From contig MKSD01000001.1 in the NCBI GenBank assembly GCA_001898075.1, forward strand, positions 923,817 through 987,816: a DNA stretch of 64,000 nucleotides. The letters run 5' to 3'. This document shows positions 36,832 to 46,000 of the stretch, piece by piece (the first letter of the stretch is position 1; each line of letters starts with the position of its first letter). Source of the stretch: Alphaproteobacteria bacterium 40-19. Lineage in GTDB: Bacteria > Pseudomonadota > Alphaproteobacteria > Holosporales > Holosporaceae. The notes under the pieces are model-generated. The model did not search any database and was not told where the DNA came from. It saw only the letters and a list, made by a program, of their open reading frames with translations. A program made the translations under genes and the position numbers.

Positions 36832-37477
36832 TTTTTAACCTATTTTCTATGATTTTGCCTCCGTACTCGATACACAAAACCAATACGTAGTAATACAAAG
36901 CAGCAACGCATAGCGGCAAAAAGTGAGTGAATTGAGAAGCTGCTAACAATTGGGCTCGACGCATGATATCGATGCCCCCAATAGAAGAAATCAGCGCCGT
37001 TTCTTTTAAAAGATTAATGACTTCTGAGGTTAACGCTGGGCAGACTCGGCGGATCATTTGAGGAATAATAATATCCCGCCACATATAAAAAACAGGAATA
37101 TGTAAGGTTTGCGCTGCTTCAAATTGTCCTTTGGGCAAACTTTCTAAACCCGAGCGGAAAATTTCAGATATATAAGCTGAACTGTTCAGACCAAAGGCAA
37201 AGAGACCAGCACTTAGGAAGTCCATCTGCCACCCTGTCAAACGGGGAATAGAATAAAAGACAATACTAAGCTGCAATATTAACGGAGTTCCCCGGATGAC
37301 CGAGACAAAGATGGCGATAGGGTGGTGAAACCGCTTTGTAAAACGCAAAAAGCTTAATATAAAACCTGCAAAACCTCCTAAGCATAGGCTTAAAACCAAA
37401 AGCTGCAGAGTGAAAAAAAGGCCTTTGCCTACATATAAAAATTGTTCAATGTATGTCACGGTGTTATGGACATCCAT
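36824..37477 (-). CDS. Amino-acid ABC transporter permease (GlnP-like)
   Basis: Inner-membrane permease of 217 aa with about five segments. The typical RGTPLILQLSIVFYS stretch, the EAAQTLHIP contact region, and LKETALISSIGGIDIMRRA, which binds the ATPase, are present. It overlaps the ATPase start by eight bases and, at its own start, the end of the binding-protein gene by 22 bases, so the operon is tightly packed. Substrate class is polar amino acids in general. Confidence 0.9.
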   Translation of the reverse strand: MDVHNTVTYIEQFLYVGKGLFFTLQLLVLSLCLGGFAGFILSFLRFTKRFHHPIAIFVSVIRGTPLILQLSIVFYSIPRLTGWQMDFLSAGLFAFGLNSSAYISEIFRSGLESLPKGQFEAAQTLHIPVFYMWRDIIIPQMIRRVCPALTSEVINLLKETALISSIGGIDIMRRAQLLAASQFTHFLPLCVAALYYYVLVLCIEYGGKIIENRLKNA

Positions 37478-38202
37478 TTTTTTTGAAGTTCATCTAAAAA
37501 ACCGTTACGGCGCAGCTCGGCAATGGCGTTGTTGACCTGTTCCGTTAAAGGGGAGTCTTTTTTTAAGACAACACGATAGCCACTGTTTGCAGTAGCAGGG
37601 ATTTTGAAAGTGATATACTCCAGATTAGGATTTTCCTTACAAAAGATGGCCCCTTGGCACCCTTCTACCATGACTCCGTCTACGACGCCGTTTTTCAGGG
37701 ATTCAATGCTTTGAGTCACCAGATCGATATAGACCAATTCAGCCCTCTGAGCCTCCATCCAGCGGGGCATTTCGACAGTTCCCAACTGTACAGCTATTTT
37801 TCTATGCTCCAAGTCTTTTTTACTTTTAATCGGGTTATCTTTTCTGAATAAAACCGCATAACTGGGCGTATCTTGATAATAAGGCTTAGAAAAATCAAAA
37901 TTTTTAGCTCTCTCTTCTGTTTTTCCAAAGGCAGAAACGCAATAATCAGCTTGATCAGAACTTAAAGCCGGAAGAATGCCTGAAAATGCCATATTCTTAA
38001 AAACTACTTTTTTTCCCAGAAGGGATGCAATCTTTTCTGCTAATTCGATATCAAAACCTGTCAGCTTTCCATCTTTTTCGTATTCAAAGGGTGGATAGTC
38101 TGCTGAAGTAGCGCAATAAAGGGTGTGAGATGCTTTTTTGCCACATCCTCCTGCCAGGATACATAGGCCCAAAAATGAAAAAAAATATTTTAAAAAATAC
38201 AT
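37456..38202 (-). CDS. Amino-acid-binding lipoprotein of the ABC importer
   Basis: Periplasmic solute-binding protein of family 3, 248 aa, started at the ATG at 38202 behind AGAGGT; the longer open frame adds a stretch without conservation. The signal ends ILAGGC, a lipobox. The mature start YCATSADYPPFEYEKDGKLTGFDIELAE, read in two short parts, is the standard family 3 beginning, with DQADYCVSAFGKTEERA later. It is the first gene of the operon. The specific amino acid cannot be told from sequence. Confidence 0.9.
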   Translation of the reverse strand: MYFLKYFFSFLGLCILAGGCGKKASHTLYCATSADYPPFEYEKDGKLTGFDIELAEKIASLLGKKVVFKNMAFSGILPALSSDQADYCVSAFGKTEERAKNFDFSKPYYQDTPSYAVLFRKDNPIKSKKDLEHRKIAVQLGTVEMPRWMEAQRAELVYIDLVTQSIESLKNGVVDGVMVEGCQGAIFCKENPNLEYITFKIPATANSGYRVVLKKDSPLTEQVNNAIAELRRNGFLDELQKKWMSITP

Positions 38203-38354
38203 GAATACCTCTAGAAGTAAGCGATCTATTTTACCATAAGGGTATAAACGAAGCCAATCATGAAAAAAACAATTTTTTAGATAGGAGTATTTTTTTTGGA
38301 TCTCTTTGAAGTTAATTTTTAAAAAAGTTGACAATGTAGATAGGGGTTAGACAT

Positions 38355-38382
38355 AAAAAAGGATGCGACTGCATCCTTTTTT
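38355..38382 (-). terminator. Terminator between the repeat-protein gene and the ABC operon
   Basis: Stem GGATGC/GCATCC with a four-base loop, flanked by six or more A residues on one side and T residues on the other, so it can work in both directions. It lies 18 bases after the stop at 38400. Confidence 0.85.
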
Positions 38383-38399
38383 ATTTAATTGTTACACTT

Positions 38400-39665
38400 T
38401 TATTTTTCTTCTATTTTTCCCAGATTTTTGAAGGTGTTAGATTTTGATAATTTTTCTTTTTCTAATTTTTTTTCCCCAGCACTGATTGCTTTCTTTACAG
38501 CCTCTAAGTATTCAAGTTTTGTGCTTATTAAAATGTTTAGGTCATCCGGTAGCTTTGCTTGAAGTTTTGTATTTGGATCTCCCAAAAAAAAGTTTTTGAT
38601 TTTCTGCCAAAAAGTCTGCTTTTTATCTGTTCCGATTTGCGCAGCTAGTTTCTTAAAAAAATTGCTGGTATTTTCTGCTTCAGTTTCTATTGTTTTTAGT
38701 TTTTGCTTCTCTTCTTTAACTTGATCAGTAAGTTGCTTAAGTGTTTGCTTCTCTTCTTTAACTTGATCAGTAAGTTGCTTAATTTTTTCTAATAAATCGT
38801 CTTTTTGATTTTCTATGTTTTGTAAATTTTTCTGCTTTTCTTCAACTTCCTTGGTAAGTATCTTAAAGTTTCCTAGCACATCGTCCATTTGACTTCTTGT
38901 TTTTGTTACAAAATTTCTATACCGAATTTCCTTTGCTGTTTTTTCTGCAGCTTCAAAATCTGTGTTTATAATATAATGTACATACTTATCTTCTAAGGAA
39001 AGATTGTCATTCAACGGTCTTACAATATTTGTGTTGACGCTTATGCCTAGGTCTTGCATTTCTTGGATGTGTTTTTCTGTTTTGTTTGCAAAGTTTTCCC
39101 GTTTGTTAATCAGATAATACGCGTAGGCTTCTGCGATGGTCGATGCTTGCGATGGATTGTACACAATCTTTGTATCTGCACTGATACCCAGAGATTGCAG
39201 TTTTCGAATTTTTTGCGCTATTGCTTCCATGTCTGTGCGCAGATTAGAGAACATAGCATAAGTTAAATACTGCTCTGCTAGAGTTCCTCCGGTAAACACG
39301 TGTTGTTTTTGGGATGATGTCGTGCCTATATTTAAGCAGAATTCTTTAATCTTTGTAGTTGAGCTGATACCCAGGTCTTTTAAATTTTTAAGTACTGATC
39401 GTCTAAATTCTACAGCAACAACCCTTTCTGTAGTAAGAAAATACACGTAAGATTCTGCGATGGTCGATGCTTGCGATGGATCGTCCACAATCTTTGTTTG
39501 TGGGTCGACGCCCAGGTCTTTCATTTCTTGAATTTGTTTTGCGATTTTTTCTGCCGCATCATTATCTTTATTCTTTATACAATCTTGATACTTTTCTTCA
39601 AAGGAAGTTGCCTGGACGGCAGACTGAAACAATAAAATACTTGTTAATAATTTTGAAATACTCAT
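38400..39665 (-). CDS. Secreted D-L-G repeat protein with coiled-coil tail
   Basis: A 421-residue protein started at the ATG at 39665; its signal peptide is LLTSILLFQSAVQA. Residues about 25-240 hold four or more helical repeats of roughly 45-60 residues, each ending in a motif like MKDLGVDPQTKIV, LKDLGISSTTKI, LQSLGISADTKIV or MQDLGISVNTNIV. A long coiled coil (about 250-330) includes a 42-base tandem repeat, and a K/E-rich tail follows. I do not recognise the family. It has homologous signal peptides and repeats in the protein at 42.2 kb and in pseudogenes at 20.4 and 55.5 kb. An envelope or host-directed role is a guess. Confidence 0.8.
   Translation of the reverse strand: MSISKLLTSILLFQSAVQATSFEEKYQDCIKNKDNDAAEKIAKQIQEMKDLGVDPQTKIVDDPSQASTIAESYVYFLTTERVVAVEFRRSVLKNLKDLGISSTTKIKEFCLNIGTTSSQKQHVFTGGTLAEQYLTYAMFSNLRTDMEAIAQKIRKLQSLGISADTKIVYNPSQASTIAEAYAYYLINKRENFANKTEKHIQEMQDLGISVNTNIVRPLNDNLSLEDKYVHYIINTDFEAAEKTAKEIRYRNFVTKTRSQMDDVLGNFKILTKEVEEKQKNLQNIENQKDDLLEKIKQLTDQVKEEKQTLKQLTDQVKEEKQKLKTIETEAENTSNFFKKLAAQIGTDKKQTFWQKIKNFFLGDPNTKLQAKLPDDLNILISTKLEYLEAVKKAISAGEKKLEKEKLSKSNTFKNLGKIEEK
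38704..38782. repeat. 42-bp tandem repeat in a coiled coil
   Basis: Two adjoining copies of a 42-base unit beginning TGCTTCTCTTC (38704 and 38746), identical for the first 37 bases. Read on the minus strand it encodes 14 residues, two heptads (QLTDQVKEEKQxLK), so the duplication keeps the coiled-coil register. Confidence 0.85.
39129..39480. repeat. 28-bp identical direct repeats inside the D-L-G repeat gene
   Basis: Identical 28-base copies at 39129-39156 and 39453-39480, encoding the SQASTIAE segment of two repeat units, with similarity continuing beyond. The spacing of 324 bases equals 108 codons, so recombination between them would keep the frame. Confidence 0.85.
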
Positions 39666-39742
39666 ATTGTATACACGGTTAATAAAATATGAATATATTA
39701 TAATACACAAAAAAAAGAATTGCCATACTTGAAAATATTTTT

Positions 39743-41125
39743 TTAATGCTCACCTTGAAAAGAAGAAGGGGGATTGGATTTTAACAAGTGTTCCAAGTCT
39801 TTGGCTTTGTGATAATAGGGATCTTGAGGTTTTAAAAGTTTTAAAGCCAAGCGCACATGTTGTTGGACCCGGGGCAGTTCTCCTTTGTAAAGGGCATATT
39901 CTGCCAAAGCCACTTGCATTTTGCCGGGCTGATTGGTTTTTCCAAAAGCCACCGCCAGCCAGTACCACAAAGAGCCCGTCTGAGGAGAAGGGGCGTGGGT
40001 CAAGCGCTGTAGGCAACGAATACTTTCCTGGATATGAGTTTGTTTGTCCGTTTGCAGGCTAACGATGGCTTTTTGGGCTTGGATCAAGGCATCTCGGGGT
40101 CGCATTTTACAAGCTAAGCCAATAGCCTGCCAAGCTTTTTCTGCTTGGTTAAGATCAAAAAGAATCTGAGAGCGCAGCTCTAAGGTAAATGCGTTTTGGG
40201 AACAGTTTTTTTCAAAACTTTCCAGTTCACTTAAAGCTTCTTGCAACGATCCCTGTCGATACATAGCAATGGCTTTTCCATAGGACTTATATTCCGGGGG
40301 AACGCAGGCTTGCTGAACAGAATCAGTGGCGCTTTCCACAGGACTGGTAAAGGCAATAAATTTGATTTTAACCCGATAAAATTTATCTAAAATGGGGGCG
40401 GGGAGGCAGGTTGGGGTCTTGGGATTAGCGAATTCCAGAGCCCGCCGTGCACTTTCTAGGCGGTCCTGCGAAAAAGGGTGGGTTCGCAGATAAGGCATGT
40501 GTTCATTTTTGTAAAGGCTTTCTTTTTTTGCAAAATCCTCCATAACGTTCATAAAGCCGCTTAAAGGCCAATTTAAAGAGCGCAATACTTTAAGGGCAAA
40601 TTGGTCCGCTGCCCCCTCCTGAGACCGACTGAAATGATGGATATCATGTAAAGCAAAAACTTCCCCTAGGTACTGAAGGCCTCCGCCGGCGCCCATCGTA
40701 CTGGAAGATCCTTTTCCCAAGGCCCCTGCAGTCATGACCAAAAGTCCCAGAATGGTAGAAACCAAACCTTTCGTTTGGGCTTTTTTCAAAGCTTCTTGAA
40801 ACTGAAGAACGTGTTTACCAGCAATGTGTCCTAATTCGTGGACCAAAATCCCGACCAGAGAATTTAAATCTAGAGACTGAAAAAGACCTGTATTGATAAA
40901 GACATGCTGGGTTGTGGCAAAAGCATTAATTTCTGGACTGTTGATAAAATAGAATTGCAGCAAAGTTTTTGCAGGGAGAAATTTTAAAATCGGACGACAA
41001 AGGTCGGTTATAAAATCATAAGCCTCGCTATCGAATACAATTTCTTGGGGGTTGGTTTTCAGGGGTAACGTGTAACTTTTAGGACTGTTCAGAGCGATTA
41101 AGAGAAGTAGGAAAATTTTTTTCAT
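39743..41125 (-). CDS. M48 metalloprotease with TPR-like tail (BepA-like)
   Basis: Periplasmic zinc protease of 460 aa with a signal peptide (residues 1-20). The zinc site is HELGH (H96-H100) and the third ligand E170 lies in SQEGAAD. The mature C-terminal half (about 270-455) has alanine- and leucine-rich helix pairs of TPR type. This is the layout of BepA (YfgC), which checks outer-membrane protein and LptD assembly. Its start overlaps the end of the EamA gene by 47 bases on the same strand, so they are probably co-transcribed. Confidence 0.88.
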   Translation of the reverse strand: MKKIFLLLLIALNSPKSYTLPLKTNPQEIVFDSEAYDFITDLCRPILKFLPAKTLLQFYFINSPEINAFATTQHVFINTGLFQSLDLNSLVGILVHELGHIAGKHVLQFQEALKKAQTKGLVSTILGLLVMTAGALGKGSSSTMGAGGGLQYLGEVFALHDIHHFSRSQEGAADQFALKVLRSLNWPLSGFMNVMEDFAKKESLYKNEHMPYLRTHPFSQDRLESARRALEFANPKTPTCLPAPILDKFYRVKIKFIAFTSPVESATDSVQQACVPPEYKSYGKAIAMYRQGSLQEALSELESFEKNCSQNAFTLELRSQILFDLNQAEKAWQAIGLACKMRPRDALIQAQKAIVSLQTDKQTHIQESIRCLQRLTHAPSPQTGSLWYWLAVAFGKTNQPGKMQVALAEYALYKGELPRVQQHVRLALKLLKPQDPYYHKAKDLEHLLKSNPPSSFQGEH

Positions 41126-42026
41126 GACGTGTCAGCAGCGCAAGGCTTACAATAATAATGATACTGCCCCCCCACATCCAAAGAGAAGGGGCTTTTTCCA
41201 AAAAGAAAAAGGATCCGAATAAAAGGGAAGGGGCTTTTTCCAAGAAGAGTAAACATCCTAATAAAGCCGTGGCTATAAAACGAGTACTTCCAAAGGGAAG
41301 CAAAAAAGTGATTTCTTTGACAGATAGCGCTTTGTTGGAAAACAAAAAGGCTCCTGCCGTGGACAGACCTAATAAAACAGCGTTGAGCCATACTGTGGGC
41401 GTTGTGGGAAAAGAAAGTGAGGGGTGAGAATGACTAAAAAGCCATTCTAGGAACAAAGTAACCCAAGATAAAAAAGATAAAGAAATCGCCATAAAAAACG
41501 TCAGAGCTTGATAGGAGTGTTTGTGTAGATTTTTTTTATTAATCAATTGACAGACGGCAAAACATACAGAACCTGCTAAGGGTAGAAAAAAATGAATGTC
41601 GTCTTTTTGAAATATCAAAGTCAAAATGCGTGATTCCAGGCTGATGAATAGACCTCCTATAATACTGGACAAGATGGCTAAGCACTTGATCAGAGTGATG
41701 GATTCTTTTAAAAAGACCCGGGCCCCTAAAATAGTGAAAATGGGGCTTAGGAACCCTAAAGTGACGGTTTGGAATACGGAAAGATTTTTAAGGGAAAAAA
41801 TCCAAAAAATCATTCCTAGAAAAGCAAATGCACTGGATATCCAGCACCGCGTATCAGAAAGAGGCACAAAAATACCAGGGCGCCAAAGGAAACACGTGGC
41901 CACTGTGTGTTGAAGGGCGATAATAACCAGCGGGGTTAAGGGTAAAGCTTTTAAAAAAACGTTGTTTAAAGAGTAAAGGACGCAAGAAAGAATTTTAAAA
42001 AAGACGGGATTCATTGTGGGTATCAT
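41079..42026 (-). CDS. EamA/DMT family transporter with internal 14-residue duplication
   Basis: Inner-membrane permease of about 315 aa with ten predicted segments, in two EamA halves. The ATG at 42026 is preferred, though ATG at 42014 and TTG at 42050 are possible. The ninth to tenth segment region contains a duplicated LFLEKAPSL / FFLEKAPSL, from a 42-base tandem repeat at 41182-41265. It is only distantly similar to the SAM-type transporter at 34.8 kb, and its substrate is unknown. The repeat adds 14 residues in a loop or helix end, which might alter function. Confidence 0.8.
   Translation of the reverse strand: MIPTMNPVFFKILSCVLYSLNNVFLKALPLTPLVIIALQHTVATCFLWRPGIFVPLSDTRCWISSAFAFLGMIFWIFSLKNLSVFQTVTLGFLSPIFTILGARVFLKESITLIKCLAILSSIIGGLFISLESRILTLIFQKDDIHFFLPLAGSVCFAVCQLINKKNLHKHSYQALTFFMAISLSFLSWVTLFLEWLFSHSHPSLSFPTTPTVWLNAVLLGLSTAGAFLFSNKALSVKEITFLLPFGSTRFIATALLGCLLFLEKAPSLLFGSFFFLEKAPSLWMWGGSIIIIVSLALLTRHEKNFPTSLNRSEQS
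41182..41265. repeat. 42-bp in-frame tandem duplication
   Basis: Two adjoining 42-base units (41182-41223 and 41224-41265), both beginning AG-GAAGGGGCTTTTTCCAA and ending AATAAA, about 80% identical. They lie inside the EamA gene and add 14 residues in frame. Confidence 0.85.
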
Positions 42027-42120
42027 CGTAGTTCTTTGTAATGTTATCAAAATTTCAATGGAAAGCCTACCAAAAAAAGAAACATGAAGAATAAGATAAT
42101 GTGAAAAAAATCTGCTTTTA

Positions 42121-42149
42121 AAAAAAAGGGGAAAGATTTTTCTTCCCCC
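42121..42149 (-). terminator. Terminator after the 42.2-kb repeat-protein gene
   Basis: On the minus strand a G-rich arm (GGGGGAAGA) pairs with TCTTTCCCC and is followed by seven T residues, about 32 bases after the stop at 42181. Confidence 0.8.
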
Positions 42150-42180
42150 TTGGTCTATTTTGTTAATATTTATAATTATT

Positions 42181-42885
42181 TTAATCTAAATGTCTATCTT
42201 CATAACTTCTCTTACCCGGGGCTTTATCTTCTTCTTTAATTTCTGACCATTTTTCTTTCTTTTCTTGATTTTTAGGGAATAAAGTAACTCTTTCTTTTTG
42301 TTCAAGGGTTACAGAACCGTCTGGATTCTTAAAAATGTTTTTTTCATACATCCTTTCGGATACAAAGAAATGATCGGGATTGAAATCGTCTGTTTTTACC
42401 TTTTTTGAAGGAGCTTTTTCGCCTTCTTCTTGGGCAACAAGAGCTTTTTTCGACTTCAGTTCCTTTTCTAAAGCATCAATAGAAAGATTGTTATACAGAC
42501 GGTAAACCAATTTTTCTTCTGTTGATCCTTCTTCTTTTTGTTTAAGAGGCGTGTTCAAATCGACCCCTAAATCCTTTAGTTTTGCGGCTTTATCCGCAGC
42601 TTTTTCTCGTGTGTCTTTCCAAGAAGAATCACTCGAGTATTCGCTGGAAAAGAACAAAGAGACGAGGTGTTCAGCTGGCGTCTTGGCGTTAGAAAGATAT
42701 TCTTGTACCGGTGTGTTTAAATCAACGCCCAGGTCCTTTATTTTTTCAATATGGTTTTCTATCGTTTTCAGCGCGGGATCTTTTCTTTGACGGGCAGATT
42801 CTAGCAGTGTGAAAGGAGTGCCTTTTATCGTTGATTGGGCTGTAGATTGTAGAGCCAAAAACATCATAAAAAATTTTATTTTCAT
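42181..42885 (-). CDS. Secreted protein with two D-L-G repeats
   Basis: A 234-residue protein with a signal peptide (MMFLALQSTAQS) clearly related to that of the 38.4-kb protein. Two repeat units end in IKDLGVDLNTPV and LKDLGVDLNTPL, about 62 residues apart. The C-terminal half is acidic and lysine-rich and probably disordered or coiled. It belongs to the lineage-specific family spread over this window. No enzymatic motif is visible. Confidence 0.78.
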   Translation of the reverse strand: MKIKFFMMFLALQSTAQSTIKGTPFTLLESARQRKDPALKTIENHIEKIKDLGVDLNTPVQEYLSNAKTPAEHLVSLFFSSEYSSDSSWKDTREKAADKAAKLKDLGVDLNTPLKQKEEGSTEEKLVYRLYNNLSIDALEKELKSKKALVAQEEGEKAPSKKVKTDDFNPDHFFVSERMYEKNIFKNPDGSVTLEQKERVTLFPKNQEKKEKWSEIKEEDKAPGKRSYEDRHLD

Positions 42886-43018
42886 CGAATTGGAATTAAA
42901 ATAAATAATATGTAAATCATATCAAAAAAAACTCCATGTCAATAGAGTTTTAACTATTTTTTCATTAACTATTTTTAAATTGAAATCAAATAAAGTAAAA
43001 CTTTTAAACTAATAAGAC

Positions 43019-46000
43019 ATGATAAAATTTTTGTTGAATTGTTGGGAAAAAATTCTCTATACTGGAAAAAGTATTGCGTGCTTACAAAGGCTTCTTGTGG
43101 AACAAAAAGGGTATTTTCGTTATCCATCTGTTTGGAAAGATCAGGTCAGTTTTATATGGAATCAATCGGTTTGGTTGACAGATGTTCATGGGGGAAAGCC
43201 TCAGCGCGTCAGTGTACAAGATCCAGATCTGTGTGATGCGTTATTGGGCGAAACTGGTATTGTGTTTCTTTCTAAGGGAAAGATTTATTTTGCCCCTACC
43301 CATGAGGCGAAAGAAAGGCTGGTTTCTGGGGTCTGCGAAAATACGCGTTTGATCGGTTGGAATGATGACAGTTGCACTCAAGTTGTTGTGTCCAGCAGTC
43401 ATCAACATCCTTTTACAGTCTCTGCCTTATATACAGTCTGTTTGCAAACGGGGCAGGTGAATAAGTTGCCTTTGGGCAGTCGGGGGACTTTTGCGTGTTG
43501 GGACAGTCATCATAAAACCTGTGTGATTCAAAGAGACGGCTATGGCTATGGTTCCTGGCAAAAGTACAAAGGGGGCATGGCGGGACATCTGTGGATTGAT
43601 CGTCAAGGCACAGGGGATTTTCAGCCTTTGGACTTAGGTCCTTTTAATCAGGTATGTCCCTATATTTTCCAAGATAGGATTTACTTTTTATCCGATAAAC
43701 AGGGTTTTGGACAGATTTGTTCCTGTGATTTTTCTGGGGGCAATCTGCAGTGCCATACACAGCATCAAGCTTTTTATCCTATGAACTTGCGCGGTTCAGG
43801 GCATCAATTGGTGTATACAACTGGAGGGAATATTCATTTATTTGACCTTTTGCAAAAAACGGATAAAATTTTGGCTGTTCCTGTTTTGGTGCAAAATACC
43901 CAAGAGGCGCGTCAAACCTATTGTGCCAGCAAATTCCTTTCAGAATATGACCTTTCTGCTAAAGGAGACTGGCTATTCGTTGTTTCCCGAGGGCGATTAT
44001 TTTTCTTATCCCCCTCTAAAGGGCCCGTCTATCAAAAAGGACAGCGGGATGGGATGAGGTACCGTTTGCCTTGTTTTATTGATCAGCAGCGCTGTGCGGT
44101 GGTGGCAGACAACGGATTGCACGATGCCTTGCATATTTACAGTTTGAAAGAGGGGTGCCAGCCTGTATCTGAATACGATGAAAAAAACTTTAAAGGTTTG
44201 GACAAAGGTTGGGGGTACCTGACTTCCTTAAGGGCTCATTCCAAGAAAAAAGACATACTTTTGGCTACCAATCACCGCCATGAGCTTTTAAAGATTGACC
44301 TTTCAACCCAGACACTGACGATCATGGATGTCAGCGCGTGTGGCCCTGTGGCGGGGTATGACTGGTCTGGATGTGGACGTTTTGTGGCTTATGGATTGGC
44401 AGATAATAGCCACGCCGGTAGAATTTTAATTTATGACTTAGAGACTGAAGAAAAGCATGTCGTGGCGGGACAAAACTTTGTGAATCAATCTCCTGTCTTT
44501 TCGGCTTGTGGAAAGTATTTATACTTTTTATCGTCAAGAGACTTTAAGGCGGATTATGGTCCTTTGCATTTTGACCTCCATTTTGACCCAGCGGCTCGTC
44601 CGTTTGTGTTGACATTGCAAAAAGATATTCCAACTCCTTTTTTAAAACCTTTTGAAAAATATCTGTCCCAGGATTCGTCTGAAGGACTGCCTCAAGAAAA
44701 TCAGGATTCTTCTTTAGAAACAAAGTCAGAAAGTGAAAAAGATCAAAATGCTTCGGTTCCACAATCTGACGCTCAAACATCTGATACGAAGCACGCCAAG
44801 GCAACCGTGATCGATTTTCAGGACATTGAGGCACGTCTTCAAGCTTTTCCTTTGGAACCTCGAGACTATCAGGGAGTTTGGGCTTTAGACGATAGTGTGA
44901 TGTACACAGTCGAAGAAGAAAAAGGGCACCAGGCTTTGTACTGTTATTCTTTTGAAAAAATGCAAGAAGAGTTGATTCTTTCTAAAATCACTCCTAAGAG
45001 TTTGACTTTTTCTGAAGATCGTAAACTGATGGCCTACTGTACAGACCGTAAACTTCGTGTGGTCAAAGCTGGGGTTAAGCCAGACGATCAACCCGATCCT
45101 TCCTTTCATAAAGGGGGTTGGGTAGATCTTTCACGAATTGTGCTGAACGTATGCCCAGCCAAAGAGTGGCCTCAGATGTTTGCGCAGGCTTGGCGGTTAC
45201 AAAGGGACTTGTTTTGGAAAGAATTACCCAAAGAGGACTGGGATCGAGTCTATAAACGTTATGCACCTTTGATCTCTTTGTTATCTACTCCTCAAGAATT
45301 GCGCAGCTTAATATGGGAAATGCACGGAGAGTTGGGGACATCCCATGCTTATGTGTATACAGATCGTTCTGGAATAACGGGGGCTTCTTTAGGGGCAGAG
45401 CTGAGTTATTGTTCGCAGTATCAAGGCTATGAGGTTAAAAAGATCTGGAAAGGAGACAATTGGCACCCGCACCCCTTAAAACGCCCAGATCTGAACGTTC
45501 AGGAAGGAGCGTACATTTGGGCCCTGGGAGGCCAGCCTCTTTCTTTGGAAAATAGTCCAGAAATCTTGTTAAAAAATCAAGAAGGAAGGGCTATTCCAAT
45601 GACCTTTAGCCAGGGCCCAGATGGAGCGCAGAAAACAGTACTGGTTTTTCCCACCACCGTTTCAGAAGAACGCAAGTGGCGTTATCGCCAGTGGGTGAAT
45701 CAAAACACGCAATACGTCCATCAGAAGTCCGAAGGGCGTTTGGGTTATGTGCATATTCCAGACATGGGGACCTTTGGTTTAGAATGCTTTATGCGCACCT
45801 ACCTGCAAGAATTTGACCGAGATGGTTTGATTATTGATGTGAGGTTTAATGGAGGAGGCAACGTCTCTTCTGTGATTTTTAGGTACCTTACTCAGAAAAG
45901 GGTAGGATACGACAAGACGCGTTGGCATGGAGTGGTTGAATATCCTTTGCAGGCTCCTCAGGGCCCTATGGTGGCATTGATCAATGGGCATACAGGCTCT

